A stretch of 26,464 nt of DNA from assembly GCA_937124525.1 (NCBI GenBank), contig CAKZLA010000383.1, forward strand, positions 1 to 26,464. The letters are read 5' to 3'. Source of the stretch: an uncultured Desulfobacterium sp. (GTDB taxonomy: Bacteria > Desulfobacterota > Desulfobacteria > Desulfobacterales > Desulfobacteraceae). The position numbers were made by a program, and so were the translations under genes. The notes under the pieces are model-generated. The model was given only the letters and a program-made list of their open reading frames with translations, ran no database searches and was not told the DNA's origin. Of the stretch, positions 14,806 to 22,233 are shown piece by piece; the first letter of the stretch is position 1, and each line of letters begins with the position of its first letter.

Positions 14806-14960
14806 AATTCGATGGGCAGGCTTTTGGGGCTGATTTCCGGGGAAACGGGCAGCTGGGTGTTACTTTGGCATTATCTACCAAGGTGGGTGCAAATCCAATA
14901 GGTCAACGATACTACCAATAACGAAAGAAACGCCTGGCCCTTCCCACTATGCCAGCATAC

Positions 14961-14980
14961 AAAACCTGATCATCGAATGA
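14961..14980 (+). repeat. 20-base motif, copy 2 (before nikO)
   Basis: AAAACCTGATCATCGAATGA, ending 13 bases before the nikO GTG. It lies at the end of the 188-base nikQ-nikO gap and matches the copies at 10926 and 26258. Confidence 0.5.
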
Positions 14981-14993
14981 AAGTGAATAGATT

Positions 14994-15725
14994 GTGACCC
15001 ATGATTTCCCTGTGATTCAACTGAAAAATGTTTCCTTTATCTGGCCCGGTGCTGTGGACCCCACCCTTGATGACGTAAATTTGAGTGTTGGAAAAAATGA
15101 CCGTATCGGTATCATGGCCCCCAATGGCAGTGGTAAAACCACCTTGTTTCACACCATCATGGGATTGTGTGTCCCCGATGCCGGAACCATTGAAGTGTTG
15201 GGAAAACCCATGAAGACGGAAAAGGATTTTGAACAGATTCGCTCCCGGGTGGGACTGCTTTTCCAGGATGCCGATGATCAGCTATTCAGCCCCACGGTGA
15301 TTGATGATGTCTGCTTTGGCCCTTTAAATCTGGGATTTTCGCCCAAGGAGGCCCTGGAACAGGCCAGAGGAATTCTGGATCGACTGGGAATTTTGGCCCT
15401 GGAAAACTGCATTACCCATAAACTGTCCGGGGGCCAAAAAAGGCTGGTGGCCCTGGCGGCGGTGATGGCCATGGAGCCGGAGATGCTGCTTCTGGATGAA
15501 CCCACAGCTGGCCTTGATGCCGGTGTAAAAAACACCCTTGTCGACACCTTGGTTTCTTTAAGTATTCCCTACATCGTTATTTCCCATGAGTTTGACTTCA
15601 TCTCCGCTGTGACCAATCGGATTTTTTCCATGGAAAAGGGGCGAATTTTAAAGGATGATGAGGTTCATATTCACCAGCATGAGCACATGCATAAACTGGG
15701 GAAATATCCCCATAAACATGTGTGA
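14994..15725 (+). CDS. nikO: NikO/CbiO ECF transporter ATPase with His-rich tail
   Basis: A 243-residue ABC ATPase that powers the nickel importer. Walker A is APNGSGKT (42-49), the Q-loop region reads LLFQDADDQLFSPTV (the FQ.PDDQLF form typical of CbiO/EcfA), the signature is LSGGQ (144-148), Walker B is MLLLDEP (164-170) and the switch His is in VISHEFD. The last 19 residues hold seven histidines (225, 227, 229, 231, 233, 240, 242), probably a metal-binding tail that senses or stores cytoplasmic Ni2+. The GTG start at 14994 lacks a good ribosome site, so the start is a little uncertain. A terminator follows the stop closely. Confidence 0.92.
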   Translation: MTHDFPVIQLKNVSFIWPGAVDPTLDDVNLSVGKNDRIGIMAPNGSGKTTLFHTIMGLCVPDAGTIEVLGKPMKTEKDFEQIRSRVGLLFQDADDQLFSPTVIDDVCFGPLNLGFSPKEALEQARGILDRLGILALENCITHKLSGGQKRLVALAAVMAMEPEMLLLDEPTAGLDAGVKNTLVDTLVSLSIPYIVISHEFDFISAVTNRIFSMEKGRILKDDEVHIHQHEHMHKLGKYPHKHV

Positions 15726-15730
15726 GGCAG

Positions 15731-15758
15731 AAATTGGTCTGAATTAAGGCCAATTTTT
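15731..15758 (+). terminator. Intrinsic terminator of the nickel operon
   Basis: AAATTGGTC (15731-15739) pairs with GGCCAATTT (15748-15756) through nine pairs including one G-T, around an eight-base loop, and is followed by a T run to 15758. It starts six bases after the nikO stop. Confidence 0.7.
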
Positions 15759-16129
15759 ATGACTGCGACCAGGTTGTCCTCAGACGGCCTGTACTTCTTA
15801 ACGCCTGAAAGGGCAAAAATCCCCCCCCTCCTTTGTTTCCCCAATCCTCCGCTCAGAGCCGCCGCCGGAATCTTCTAAGATTATTTTGTTTAGAGGCCAA
15901 AAGAGTTTAAACTAATTTTGAAGCAGTATGAAGGGTGCCTGTTTTTTATAATTTCATTGATTACATGTAAAATATGAAGTTATTTTGCATGTTTATGAAA
16001 CATTTTTGAAATTTCAAAAAAATATACCGAATGTTTTGCAAATAAGTTAAAGCCATTTCAGCGCCTTAATTTATTGGGAAAAGCGAATGATCATCTCCTT
16101 TGAATTAAGCAGGAACTCAAAATTTATTG

Positions 16130-16162
16130 TTGACAGTTATAAAAATTGCATGATATCGATAT
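16130..16162 (+). promoter_or_regulatory. Candidate promoter and operator of the GTPase-ABC operon
   Basis: A perfect TTGACA (16130-16135) is followed, after 15-18 bases, only by weak -10 forms (TGATAT or TATCGA). The -10 position is covered by the perfect palindrome ATATCGATAT (16153-16162), which could bind a repressor. The leader would be about 230 bases. Confidence 0.3.
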
Positions 16163-16270
16163 GTACTTTTAAGAATACATTATAAGTTTATAAAATACAT
16201 TCTTGGGGCGATCACGGTTGATTTCACCTTAATTTTGCTCATTTCGGCAAAAAAAAAGGAAGAGTGGCCC

Positions 16271-16324
16271 ATGAGAGGTTTGAAGCAGGTTTTAATTGCC
16301 ATAACGCCCATGGCAGAGTTTTAG
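16271..16324 (+). CDS. Possible 17-residue leader peptide
   Basis: ATG 16271 is preceded by AGGAAGAG at a suitable distance and opens a frame reading MRGLKQVLIAITPMAEF before TAG. The coding DNA contains a small hairpin, TGCCAT/ATGGCA (16297-16315), and an AT-rich hairpin follows (ACAAAA/TTTTGT). This arrangement could be a leader peptide or attenuator for the GTPase gene 75 bases downstream. The short length means chance is a real alternative. Confidence 0.22.
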   Translation: MRGLKQVLIAITPMAEF

Positions 16325-16399
16325 CCACAACAAAAATAAAAATTTTGTAATTACAGCCCTTTGAAATCGCTTTTATATGAACCATGAGGAGGATAAATT

Positions 16400-17101
16400 T
16401 TGTCTTTAAGATTTGTTATTGTGGCCGGTCCGCCATCCTCCGGCAAAACATCCGTGATGACGCAGGTTATACGTCATCTGCAACAGGATGGTCTTCTGGT
16501 TTCGGCATGTAAGATTGATTGCCTTGAGACCACGGATGACGAGCGTTACCGCCGCCTGGGCATACCGGTTGCCGTTGGTTTGAGTGATTATATCTGTCCG
16601 GATCATTTTTATGTGGCCAATCTTGAAGAGGTGTGGACCTGGGCGGAGACTCAAAGAACGGACGTGCTGATACTTGAGACGGCAGGATTGTGTCATCGAT
16701 GTGCACCTGCGGTTCAGGGGTGTTTGACCGTATGCGTCATTGATAATCTGGTGGGCCTTGATACACCCAGAAAGATAGGTCCAATGCTGAGTACGGCGGA
16801 TATCATCGTCATCACCAAGGGTGACGTTGTTTCCCAGGCGGAAAGGGAAGTTTTCCGCCATCAGGTCGAAAGTGTGAATGCCGAAGCAGGTATCATCCAT
16901 ATCAATGGCCTAAACGGCCAGGGTTCCCTACGCTTGAAGAGAGAAATTTTAAAAATGAGCCTTCTTCAGAGCATCACCGGCAGGGAGTTGAGATATCCCA
17001 TGCCAGCGGCCATATGTTCCTATTGTGCCGGAGAGACAATTATCGGCAGTGCTTACCAGATGGGGAATGTCAAAAAAATTGATTTTGGTGAAAGCAAATG
17101 A
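16400..17101 (+). CDS. P-loop GTPase of the UreG/HypB-like type with two CxxC pairs
   Basis: A 233-residue soluble protein. The Walker A motif GPPSSGKT is at 10-17 and a switch-like ETAGLCHRC at 93-101. ITKGD (138-142) stands in for the guanine-specificity NKxD, and an HxxHINGLNGQG segment follows. It resembles SIMIBI/G3E metallochaperone GTPases (UreG, HypB, CobW), which use GTP to insert metals. Two CxxC pairs, C98/C101 and C206/C209 (CSYCAGE), could bind a metal ion or an Fe-S cluster. No urease, hydrogenase or carbon-monoxide dehydrogenase gene is nearby, so the client is unknown. It starts with TTG 16400, seven bases after a perfect AGGAGG. Its stop overlaps the ABC ATPase start by four bases. 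Confidence 0.75.
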   Translation: MSLRFVIVAGPPSSGKTSVMTQVIRHLQQDGLLVSACKIDCLETTDDERYRRLGIPVAVGLSDYICPDHFYVANLEEVWTWAETQRTDVLILETAGLCHRCAPAVQGCLTVCVIDNLVGLDTPRKIGPMLSTADIIVITKGDVVSQAEREVFRHQVESVNAEAGIIHINGLNGQGSLRLKREILKMSLLQSITGRELRYPMPAAICSYCAGETIIGSAYQMGNVKKIDFGESK

Positions 17102-17934
17102 AATTAAAAAAAATAACCATCCTGGGGGGATTGGATAAGGATGGAAATTCCGAGAACATTCGGCGACTGGATATTAAGACAGGTGAGGTGGTTGCCGTTG
17201 TCGGCCCCACCGGATCGGGAAAGACTCTGCTTATATCCGATGTTGAACAATATGCAGACGGGGAGACCCCCACACAACGTTCCATATTAATAAACGATCT
17301 GGCGCTGGATACAGATGCTTCGGATGGAGATTCGCGGCATCTGATGGCGGAGGTATCACAAAAGATGAATTTTGTGATTGATTCCTCTGTGGGGGCGTTT
17401 TTACGCAAGCACGCAAGGGTACGCGGCATTGAGGACATTGAAAAGATTGTGTCTGATGTGCTTGAGCTGACCAATGAGCTGGCTGGTGAGCCGGTATCCA
17501 TGGCCGATAATCTGACCTTGTTAAGCGGAGGTCAGGCCCGTGCCCTTATGGTGGCGGATGTGGCCCTGATCAGCAATGCACCCGTGGTGCTTATAGATGA
17601 AATCGAAAATGCAGGTATCGACAGGCTGAAAGCACTGAGAATTCTGACGGGACAGGGTAAGATCGTGCTGGTGGTTACCCACGATCTGACCCTTACGTTA
17701 ATGGCTGAACGCAGAATAATCATGAAGAACGGTGGAATGTGCAAACTTCACCGGTTAACCCAGGAAGAGATAAGGATTGCGGCGGAGCTGGTCGCAATTG
17801 AAACGGATATTTCCCGCTTACGAAATTTGGTTAGAAGCGGTGATTCCATTGAAAAAACAGAGAACAATAAGGAGGGAGAAGTCCTATGGCAAAAGTTTTG
17901 CTCCACTGCCCGCTTAATATCAGCCGATCTTTAG
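17098..17934 (+). CDS. Orphan ABC-type ATPase in a permease-less cluster
   Basis: A 278-residue ABC ATPase: Walker A GPTGSGKT (36-43), a Q in EVSQKMNF (about 88), signature LSGGQARAL (142-150), Walker B VVLIDEIE (163-170) and switch His195 (VVTHD). The region between Walker A and the signature is unlike standard importers, with an IDSSVGAFLRKHARVRGI stretch. The C terminus extends past the fold (residues 210-278) with helices of unknown role. No transmembrane partner is encoded anywhere near, so it may act as a soluble ATPase like those in Fe-S assembly or DNA repair, and not in transport. It is coupled to the GTPase by ATGA; the next gene starts 49 bases before its end. Confidence 0.78.
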   Translation: MKLKKITILGGLDKDGNSENIRRLDIKTGEVVAVVGPTGSGKTLLISDVEQYADGETPTQRSILINDLALDTDASDGDSRHLMAEVSQKMNFVIDSSVGAFLRKHARVRGIEDIEKIVSDVLELTNELAGEPVSMADNLTLLSGGQARALMVADVALISNAPVVLIDEIENAGIDRLKALRILTGQGKIVLVVTHDLTLTLMAERRIIMKNGGMCKLHRLTQEEIRIAAELVAIETDISRLRNLVRSGDSIEKTENNKEGEVLWQKFCSTARLISADL

Positions 17935-18779
17935 TTCAGATGATGGAAGAATTTTGCAGTGAACTGAATGAAAAACATGGGGTTGAGGTGGAAATTGAAA
18001 CCCAACCCCACAGACCTTCAGAAAAAAGTCTGTTTGAGGCGTACCTGGAAAGGGATGAAATACCGGATCTAACGGTGGGACATGTCGACGATTTTGCCGA
18101 TCTTCCCCCGGGCTTCCTGTCTGAGCATTTCAGGTCGCTTCCCGGTCGCTTCCCCATAAGAAAAGAACTCTCAGACATGGGGTTTACAGATAACGATGGC
18201 TATTTTCATCCCTTTGTGGTCATCCCCTTTGCTATTTTTTACAACAAAAATCTCCTTGAAGAGGCGGATGTTCCCCATGTGTGGCAGGATCTTCTGGATG
18301 CAAGGTGGCAGGGTAAAATCATCATGCCGGATGAATTTCGTATTGTATCCCTTGTTGTAAAAACCTTTATGAGGACGGATTTTTCGGAAAAATTCGATAA
18401 TTTTAAAACAAATTTTATTCAACAGGGAAGCCCCATGGAGGTGATTACCGCCGTGGATGAAGGACGGTATCCCATCGGAATAACCAATATCGCCTTTGCA
18501 CGCATTTCCAAACAGAAAAATACCCGCATTATATGGCCCGGAGATGGTCTTTTCTGTATGCCCCAGGTCATGGTGTGGGGCCGTAATGCCAAAGAGCCCT
18601 TGTTTGAAATAGGTGATTTTCTCATGTCCCGCCAGGTTCAGACCTACCTCTCCCTTCAAAGCTTTGTGCCGGCAGCACCAAAAATTCCCATGCATGAGCT
18701 TGTAACGGACAATCATTGCAATTTGCGCTGGAAAGGATGGAACTCTTTTCTGGAAGCAATGAAGGGAAGGCGGCTCTGA
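17886..18779 (+). CDS. Substrate-binding-protein homologue lacking a signal peptide
   Basis: 297 residues with the type 2 periplasmic-binding fold of the Fe3+/AfuA-FbpA kind: PFVVIPFAIFYNKNLLEEADVP and WQDLLDARWQGKIIMPDE are hallmark segments of these proteins. The N terminus (MAKVLLHCPLNISRS) enters directly into the first strand with no signal sequence or lipobox, and ATG 17886 has AAGGAGGGAG at the perfect distance, so a missed upstream signal peptide is unlikely. The protein should therefore stay in the cytoplasm. It overlaps the ABC ATPase gene by 49 bases, implying a joint function. A cytoplasmic ligand sensor, or a scaffold receiving a metal complex, is plausible. A hairpin (CTAAGGG/CCCTTAG, 18794-18814) follows the stop. 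Confidence 0.76.
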   Translation: MAKVLLHCPLNISRSLVQMMEEFCSELNEKHGVEVEIETQPHRPSEKSLFEAYLERDEIPDLTVGHVDDFADLPPGFLSEHFRSLPGRFPIRKELSDMGFTDNDGYFHPFVVIPFAIFYNKNLLEEADVPHVWQDLLDARWQGKIIMPDEFRIVSLVVKTFMRTDFSEKFDNFKTNFIQQGSPMEVITAVDEGRYPIGITNIAFARISKQKNTRIIWPGDGLFCMPQVMVWGRNAKEPLFEIGDFLMSRQVQTYLSLQSFVPAAPKIPMHELVTDNHCNLRWKGWNSFLEAMKGRRL

Positions 18780-18884
18780 TTTAAACTTCAGGCCTAAGGG
18801 CTGTCATCCCTTAGTCCTTATGACGGTGTGCCAAAGTGAAGGGAAAAATAATCGAGTATACTTCGATAAAAAAGGAAAAAGTCT

Positions 18885-19481
18885 ATGCTGTCAAATGGTT
18901 ATTCGCAATTGTTACCCGTATACCCCCTGATCGCCCAGCAGGTCGTGGATGACTATGGGATTACAGAGGGTATATGTCTCGATATCGGTACAGGTCCCGG
19001 TTATGTGGGCATTGAGTTTGCAAAAATTACCGAGCTGGAAATGTATTTTGTGGACGACAAACAGGAGGCATTGGCCAAGGCTGAAAAAAACGTTTCCGGG
19101 TGTGGTCTGGAGAACATCCTGCATTTTACAAAGGCCGATGTATGCGATCTGCCGTTTGAAGACGGTTTTGCCGATCTCATCGTCAGTCGCGGATCACTGT
19201 GGTTCTGGAGTGATCAGGTTAAAGGGCTGCAGGAAATTCATCGGGTATTAAAGGCGGGGGGAGTGGCGTTTGCCGGAGGCGGTTTGGGACGGTATACACC
19301 TCCCACCATGCGTAAGCGTCTGAAAGGAAAAGGGCGCAGGAAAATGAAAAAAGAGGGAAAGGGCAATTTTTTAAATGGGGACGGTCTTAAAGCGTTGCTG
19401 GACAGGACAGGACTGGACGGTTGCCAGACGATATCCGATGTAGCGGATGAAGAAGCGACCTGGATTGAGATGAGAAAATAA
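18885..19481 (+). CDS. Class I SAM-dependent methyltransferase
   Basis: 198 residues. Motif I LDIGTGPGYVG is at 32-42, an acidic residue ends strand 2 (YFVDDKQEA), and motif III/IV surroundings read ADVCDLPFEDGFADLIVSRGSLWFW, then VLKAGGVAFAGGG. These are hallmarks of the UbiE/type 11 small-molecule methyltransferases. The substrate cannot be read from the sequence. A basic segment (KRLKGKGRRKMKKEGKG) near residue 140-155 is unusual. It lies 105 bases after the SBP-like gene, with AAGGAA before the ATG. Given the TonB genes beyond it, modification of a metal ligand or tetrapyrrole is possible but unproven. Confidence 0.82.
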   Translation: MLSNGYSQLLPVYPLIAQQVVDDYGITEGICLDIGTGPGYVGIEFAKITELEMYFVDDKQEALAKAEKNVSGCGLENILHFTKADVCDLPFEDGFADLIVSRGSLWFWSDQVKGLQEIHRVLKAGGVAFAGGGLGRYTPPTMRKRLKGKGRRKMKKEGKGNFLNGDGLKALLDRTGLDGCQTISDVADEEATWIEMRK

Positions 19482-19762
19482 GGGATTGGTCATAAGCTGG
19501 GGCACTGTACGGGAGATAAAATTTACTCATCGCAAACTACTGTAATGACAGAATTTAATTTTTAGCATTAAAATTCCATCACAAGATGGCCGACGTTATG
19601 ACCAAGCCCGAAAATAAACATACAACAGTTTAAAGTCTTTTTGCGTTTACCCTGCCAATTGAAGCCAACGTCACAGTCTCCTTTGACATCGTAACGAAAA
19701 AATATGTGAAAAGTGCGTCTTCGGCATTTTTTGTACGGGAAAACTGTTTTGGGGAGGTATCA

Positions 19763-21670
19763 ATGAATAAAAAAATTGTTGTTATCTGTGCGCTCTTTAC
19801 CCTGTCTCCACTGGGAAGTAGCGTGTTCGGCGCAACGCAGATGAACGGGGACATTGTTGAGGCCAAAGAGATGGTAGTGACGGCCACGATGACAGAAAAG
19901 ATATTAAAAGAGGCTCCAGGTTCCATAGAGGTGATAACGGAACAGGAACTCCTTGAGATGAATGCAGACACCCTTGCCGATGCCCTTGAAGAGGCAACAG
20001 GGATTTTGATGACCACGGAGACCGGGCGTATGATGCGGCCAAGTATCCGTGGTACGGGGAACAAACATACGCTGGTGCTTATAGATGGACGGCGGATTAC
20101 TTCCGGATTCAAGGATCTCCAGGGACTTGAGCAGATTCCCGTGGATATGATCAAGCGGATTGAGATTGTTCGCGGTCCGGCATCGGCTCTTTACGGCAGT
20201 GATGCCATCGGCGGAGTCGTTAACATCATCACAAAGAAACCCTCAAGAATGATGACCATGGGGGGAACAGTCAAATACGGACAGAGCACCTATGGCGAGG
20301 GTGGGGAATCCACTGCCAGTGCATATGTGGGAAATTCCATGGGCCGCTTTGGATTTTTGCTGGCCGGGGGGTATCGGGATAAAAACGGGTATGACAGGGA
20401 CGGTGTTGCCCCGGATGACGGGGATTCCATAGAGATGAAATCGGCTGGTGGCCGTTTCTCATATGAACTCAATGATGGCCAGGATCTCCTGGCAGGATTT
20501 GAGGCGGTTGACAGGAATTTCACCGGACTGAGAGATCTTCAGAACCTTGATCGGGAAAGGGATGCAGACGACCGCAGGCTGAATTATTTTCTGGAATACA
20601 ATGGGAAGCTCACCCCTGAATCCTCCCTGATGCTGCTGGCAAACCGCTCCTGGCACGAGAATGAGGTTTCTGTTGATCCCCCCACCTCTGAAATCCTCGG
20701 CTCCATTGGAGATGAATCCAATGCAGAGCGGTCTCTGAACCAGCTGGATGGCAGGTTTACCTCCCTGGTTTTTGAAAACCATTTGCTTACCCTGGGCACG
20801 GAATATGTTCAGGAGCGCCGGGAGGATGACTCCGGTCTTGACGATGATGTGGAAACTTTCAGTGTTTATGCCCAGGATGAATACCAGATATTTGAACCGC
20901 TTTACATGGCGTTGAGTGTTCGCTGGGACAATTACTCCGATTTCGGATCGGAGTGGACCCCCAGGGTTTCCATGACCTATGCCATTCTGGATAATCTGAG
21001 ATTGAAAGGTGCCTGGGGAAAGGGATTCCGGGCCCCGGGCTTTCTTGAGCTGTTTATCCCCACCTACATGAAACAGGGAAAGCAAATCAACGAGCCCAAT
21101 GACGATCTTGAACCGGAATCTTCAGAAAGCTATGAAATTGGCCTCCAGGGTGAATACAAGAATTTCCAGGCCGGCATAACATGGTTCAAAACTGATATTG
21201 AGGATCTCATCGAAGCCGTTTACTATGCATCAACCGGGTCCGGGAAAAAAAAGAAAGACTATTACCAGTATCAGAATATAGCAGAAGCCACCCTGAGTGG
21301 TCTTGAGTTTGAGTGCAGCCTTAAACTGCCGGCAGGATTCACTTTGTCAGGCAATCTGGCCTACCTTGATACCGAAGATGAAACCACCGGAGAGGAATTG
21401 GAAGGACGTCCTGATTACAAGGGCACAGTAAAGCTTGCCTATCACTGCCTGCCCCTGGGAATTCGTGCAAATGTTCGTGTGACCCATGTTGGTGAGCGTT
21501 ACTATGCGGCCGGAGATGGGGGCAGTATAACCCTGGTGGATACTTATCTGTCCAGGGATATGACAGACAGGCTACAGCTTTTCGCTGGCGTGGATAACCT
21601 TTTTAACACGGGAGAGAATCATTATGAGGAGCCGGAGTTCTTTTATTGTGGGGTCAGATTCAGCTATTAA
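19763..21670 (+). CDS. TonB-dependent outer-membrane receptor 1
   Basis: 635 residues. A signal peptide (KKIVVICALFTLSPLGSSVFG) is followed by a TonB box-like EMVVTATM and a plug domain (GSIEVITEQELLEM, RPSIRGTGNKHTLVLIDGRR, VRGPASALYGSDAIGGVVNIITKK). A 22-strand-type barrel ends in aromatic VRFSY. The barrel contains DDGDSIEM and DDETTGEE acidic loops. The family imports siderophores, cobalamin or other metal complexes. I use ATG 19763 (GGGGAGG upstream); an in-frame GTG at 19706 adds residues that are not a signal peptide. The upstream gap has a TTGACA at 19683 with no good -10 box. The next gene starts 15 bases after the stop. Confidence 0.93.
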   Translation: MNKKIVVICALFTLSPLGSSVFGATQMNGDIVEAKEMVVTATMTEKILKEAPGSIEVITEQELLEMNADTLADALEEATGILMTTETGRMMRPSIRGTGNKHTLVLIDGRRITSGFKDLQGLEQIPVDMIKRIEIVRGPASALYGSDAIGGVVNIITKKPSRMMTMGGTVKYGQSTYGEGGESTASAYVGNSMGRFGFLLAGGYRDKNGYDRDGVAPDDGDSIEMKSAGGRFSYELNDGQDLLAGFEAVDRNFTGLRDLQNLDRERDADDRRLNYFLEYNGKLTPESSLMLLANRSWHENEVSVDPPTSEILGSIGDESNAERSLNQLDGRFTSLVFENHLLTLGTEYVQERREDDSGLDDDVETFSVYAQDEYQIFEPLYMALSVRWDNYSDFGSEWTPRVSMTYAILDNLRLKGAWGKGFRAPGFLELFIPTYMKQGKQINEPNDDLEPESSESYEIGLQGEYKNFQAGITWFKTDIEDLIEAVYYASTGSGKKKKDYYQYQNIAEATLSGLEFECSLKLPAGFTLSGNLAYLDTEDETTGEELEGRPDYKGTVKLAYHCLPLGIRANVRVTHVGERYYAAGDGGSITLVDTYLSRDMTDRLQLFAGVDNLFNTGENHYEEPEFFYCGVRFSY

Positions 21671-21685
21671 AAAGAGGAGGCCCAT

Positions 21686-22231
21686 ATGGCCGTAAAAATA
21701 TCAAAATACTTCATCTTGACGTCTCTGTTTTTTTTATTACTCGGATGTATCGAAGGGATTATGTTTCCCACAAAATTTCAATTTAAGGCATTTTATGCAA
21801 GCCTTTTCCATGTACCTGCCGATCAGATCAAGCCTTTTTTTGGGTATTTCGTTACCAAGATCCATACCCATGTGAATCTCATCGGGTGGCTCTCCTCTGC
21901 AATAATGGGGCTACTCTATTTCATAGTCCCTCAGATCAGCGGCGTTGAGTGCTACAACAGATGGATTGCCTATGGCAACTGGGCCGGGAATACCCTCGGA
22001 TTGCTGCTCATGGTCGCCGGGTTTCATCTGATCGGAATTTTTGGGCTTTCTTCCGGTTTTACGGCGGGTTCCCCTGAATTTCGAAGTGTCGCCGCTCCCT
22101 ACAGAATGCTTGTCTCCCTGGGCGGAACTTTGATTGCCATCTCAGCGCTTCTTTTTGTCTGCAACATGCTTATGACCCTGTTCGGGCGGGCAGATTTGTC
22201 CGTTATGCCGGCAATAGAAAGGAAAAATTGA
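21686..22231 (+). CDS. Four-helix membrane protein with an HTHVN motif (heme-copper oxidase-like)
   Basis: 181 residues with hydrophobic helices near 7-24, 63-82, 100-120 and 143-163. HTHVNLIGW (60-68) resembles the His motif of heme-copper oxidase subunit I / NorB helices (H-x-H followed by N-x-x-GW), and H114 stands in the third helix. It is far shorter than the twelve-helix oxidases and no copper-site histidines are seen, so it is not an oxidase. It may bind heme and pass electrons to the next protein, or be a sensor. AGAGGAGG precedes ATG 21686. It lies between TonB receptor 1 and the Fe-S membrane protein and overlaps or abuts the latter. Confidence 0.62.
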   Translation: MAVKISKYFILTSLFFLLLGCIEGIMFPTKFQFKAFYASLFHVPADQIKPFFGYFVTKIHTHVNLIGWLSSAIMGLLYFIVPQISGVECYNRWIAYGNWAGNTLGLLLMVAGFHLIGIFGLSSGFTAGSPEFRSVAAPYRMLVSLGGTLIAISALLFVCNMLMTLFGRADLSVMPAIERKN

Positions 22232-22233
22232 AA

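Larger units (their letters stand above)
15759..16399. other. Gene-free AT-rich spacer between the nickel operon and the TonB island
   Basis: About 640 bases without a credible gene. In order: a C-rich stretch with a C8 run near 15821; the TTTAAACTAATTTTGAAGC block near 15906 that resembles one at 11252; the palindrome TTACATGTAA (15961-15970); the 18-base perfect palindrome TTTTTGAAATTTCAAAAA (16003-16020); a TTGACA; the palindrome ATATCGATAT; and a leader-peptide candidate. It looks like a boundary plus the regulatory region of the following genes. Confidence 0.5.

Noticed and set aside
14868..14874. GTGTTAC resembling a NikR half-site
   Set aside because: The second half, GTAACAC at 13-14 bases, is absent.
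14806..14993. Possible cobalamin riboswitch between nikQ and nikO, from a GGTGCAAATCC block at about 14887
   Set aside because: That block resembles the conserved GGUGnAAnUCC, but the CCGCAACTGT box and the closing AGACC element are missing and the placement inside the operon would be odd.
16003..16020. 18-base palindrome TTTTTGAAATTTCAAAAA as a terminator
   Set aside because: The stem is almost all A-T and nothing is transcribed into it for certain; a terminator for the nickel operon is already present at 15731.
19550..19577. AT-rich hairpin before TonB receptor 1 as a Fur box or terminator
   Set aside because: It has a bulge, no T tract and no match to a Fur consensus.
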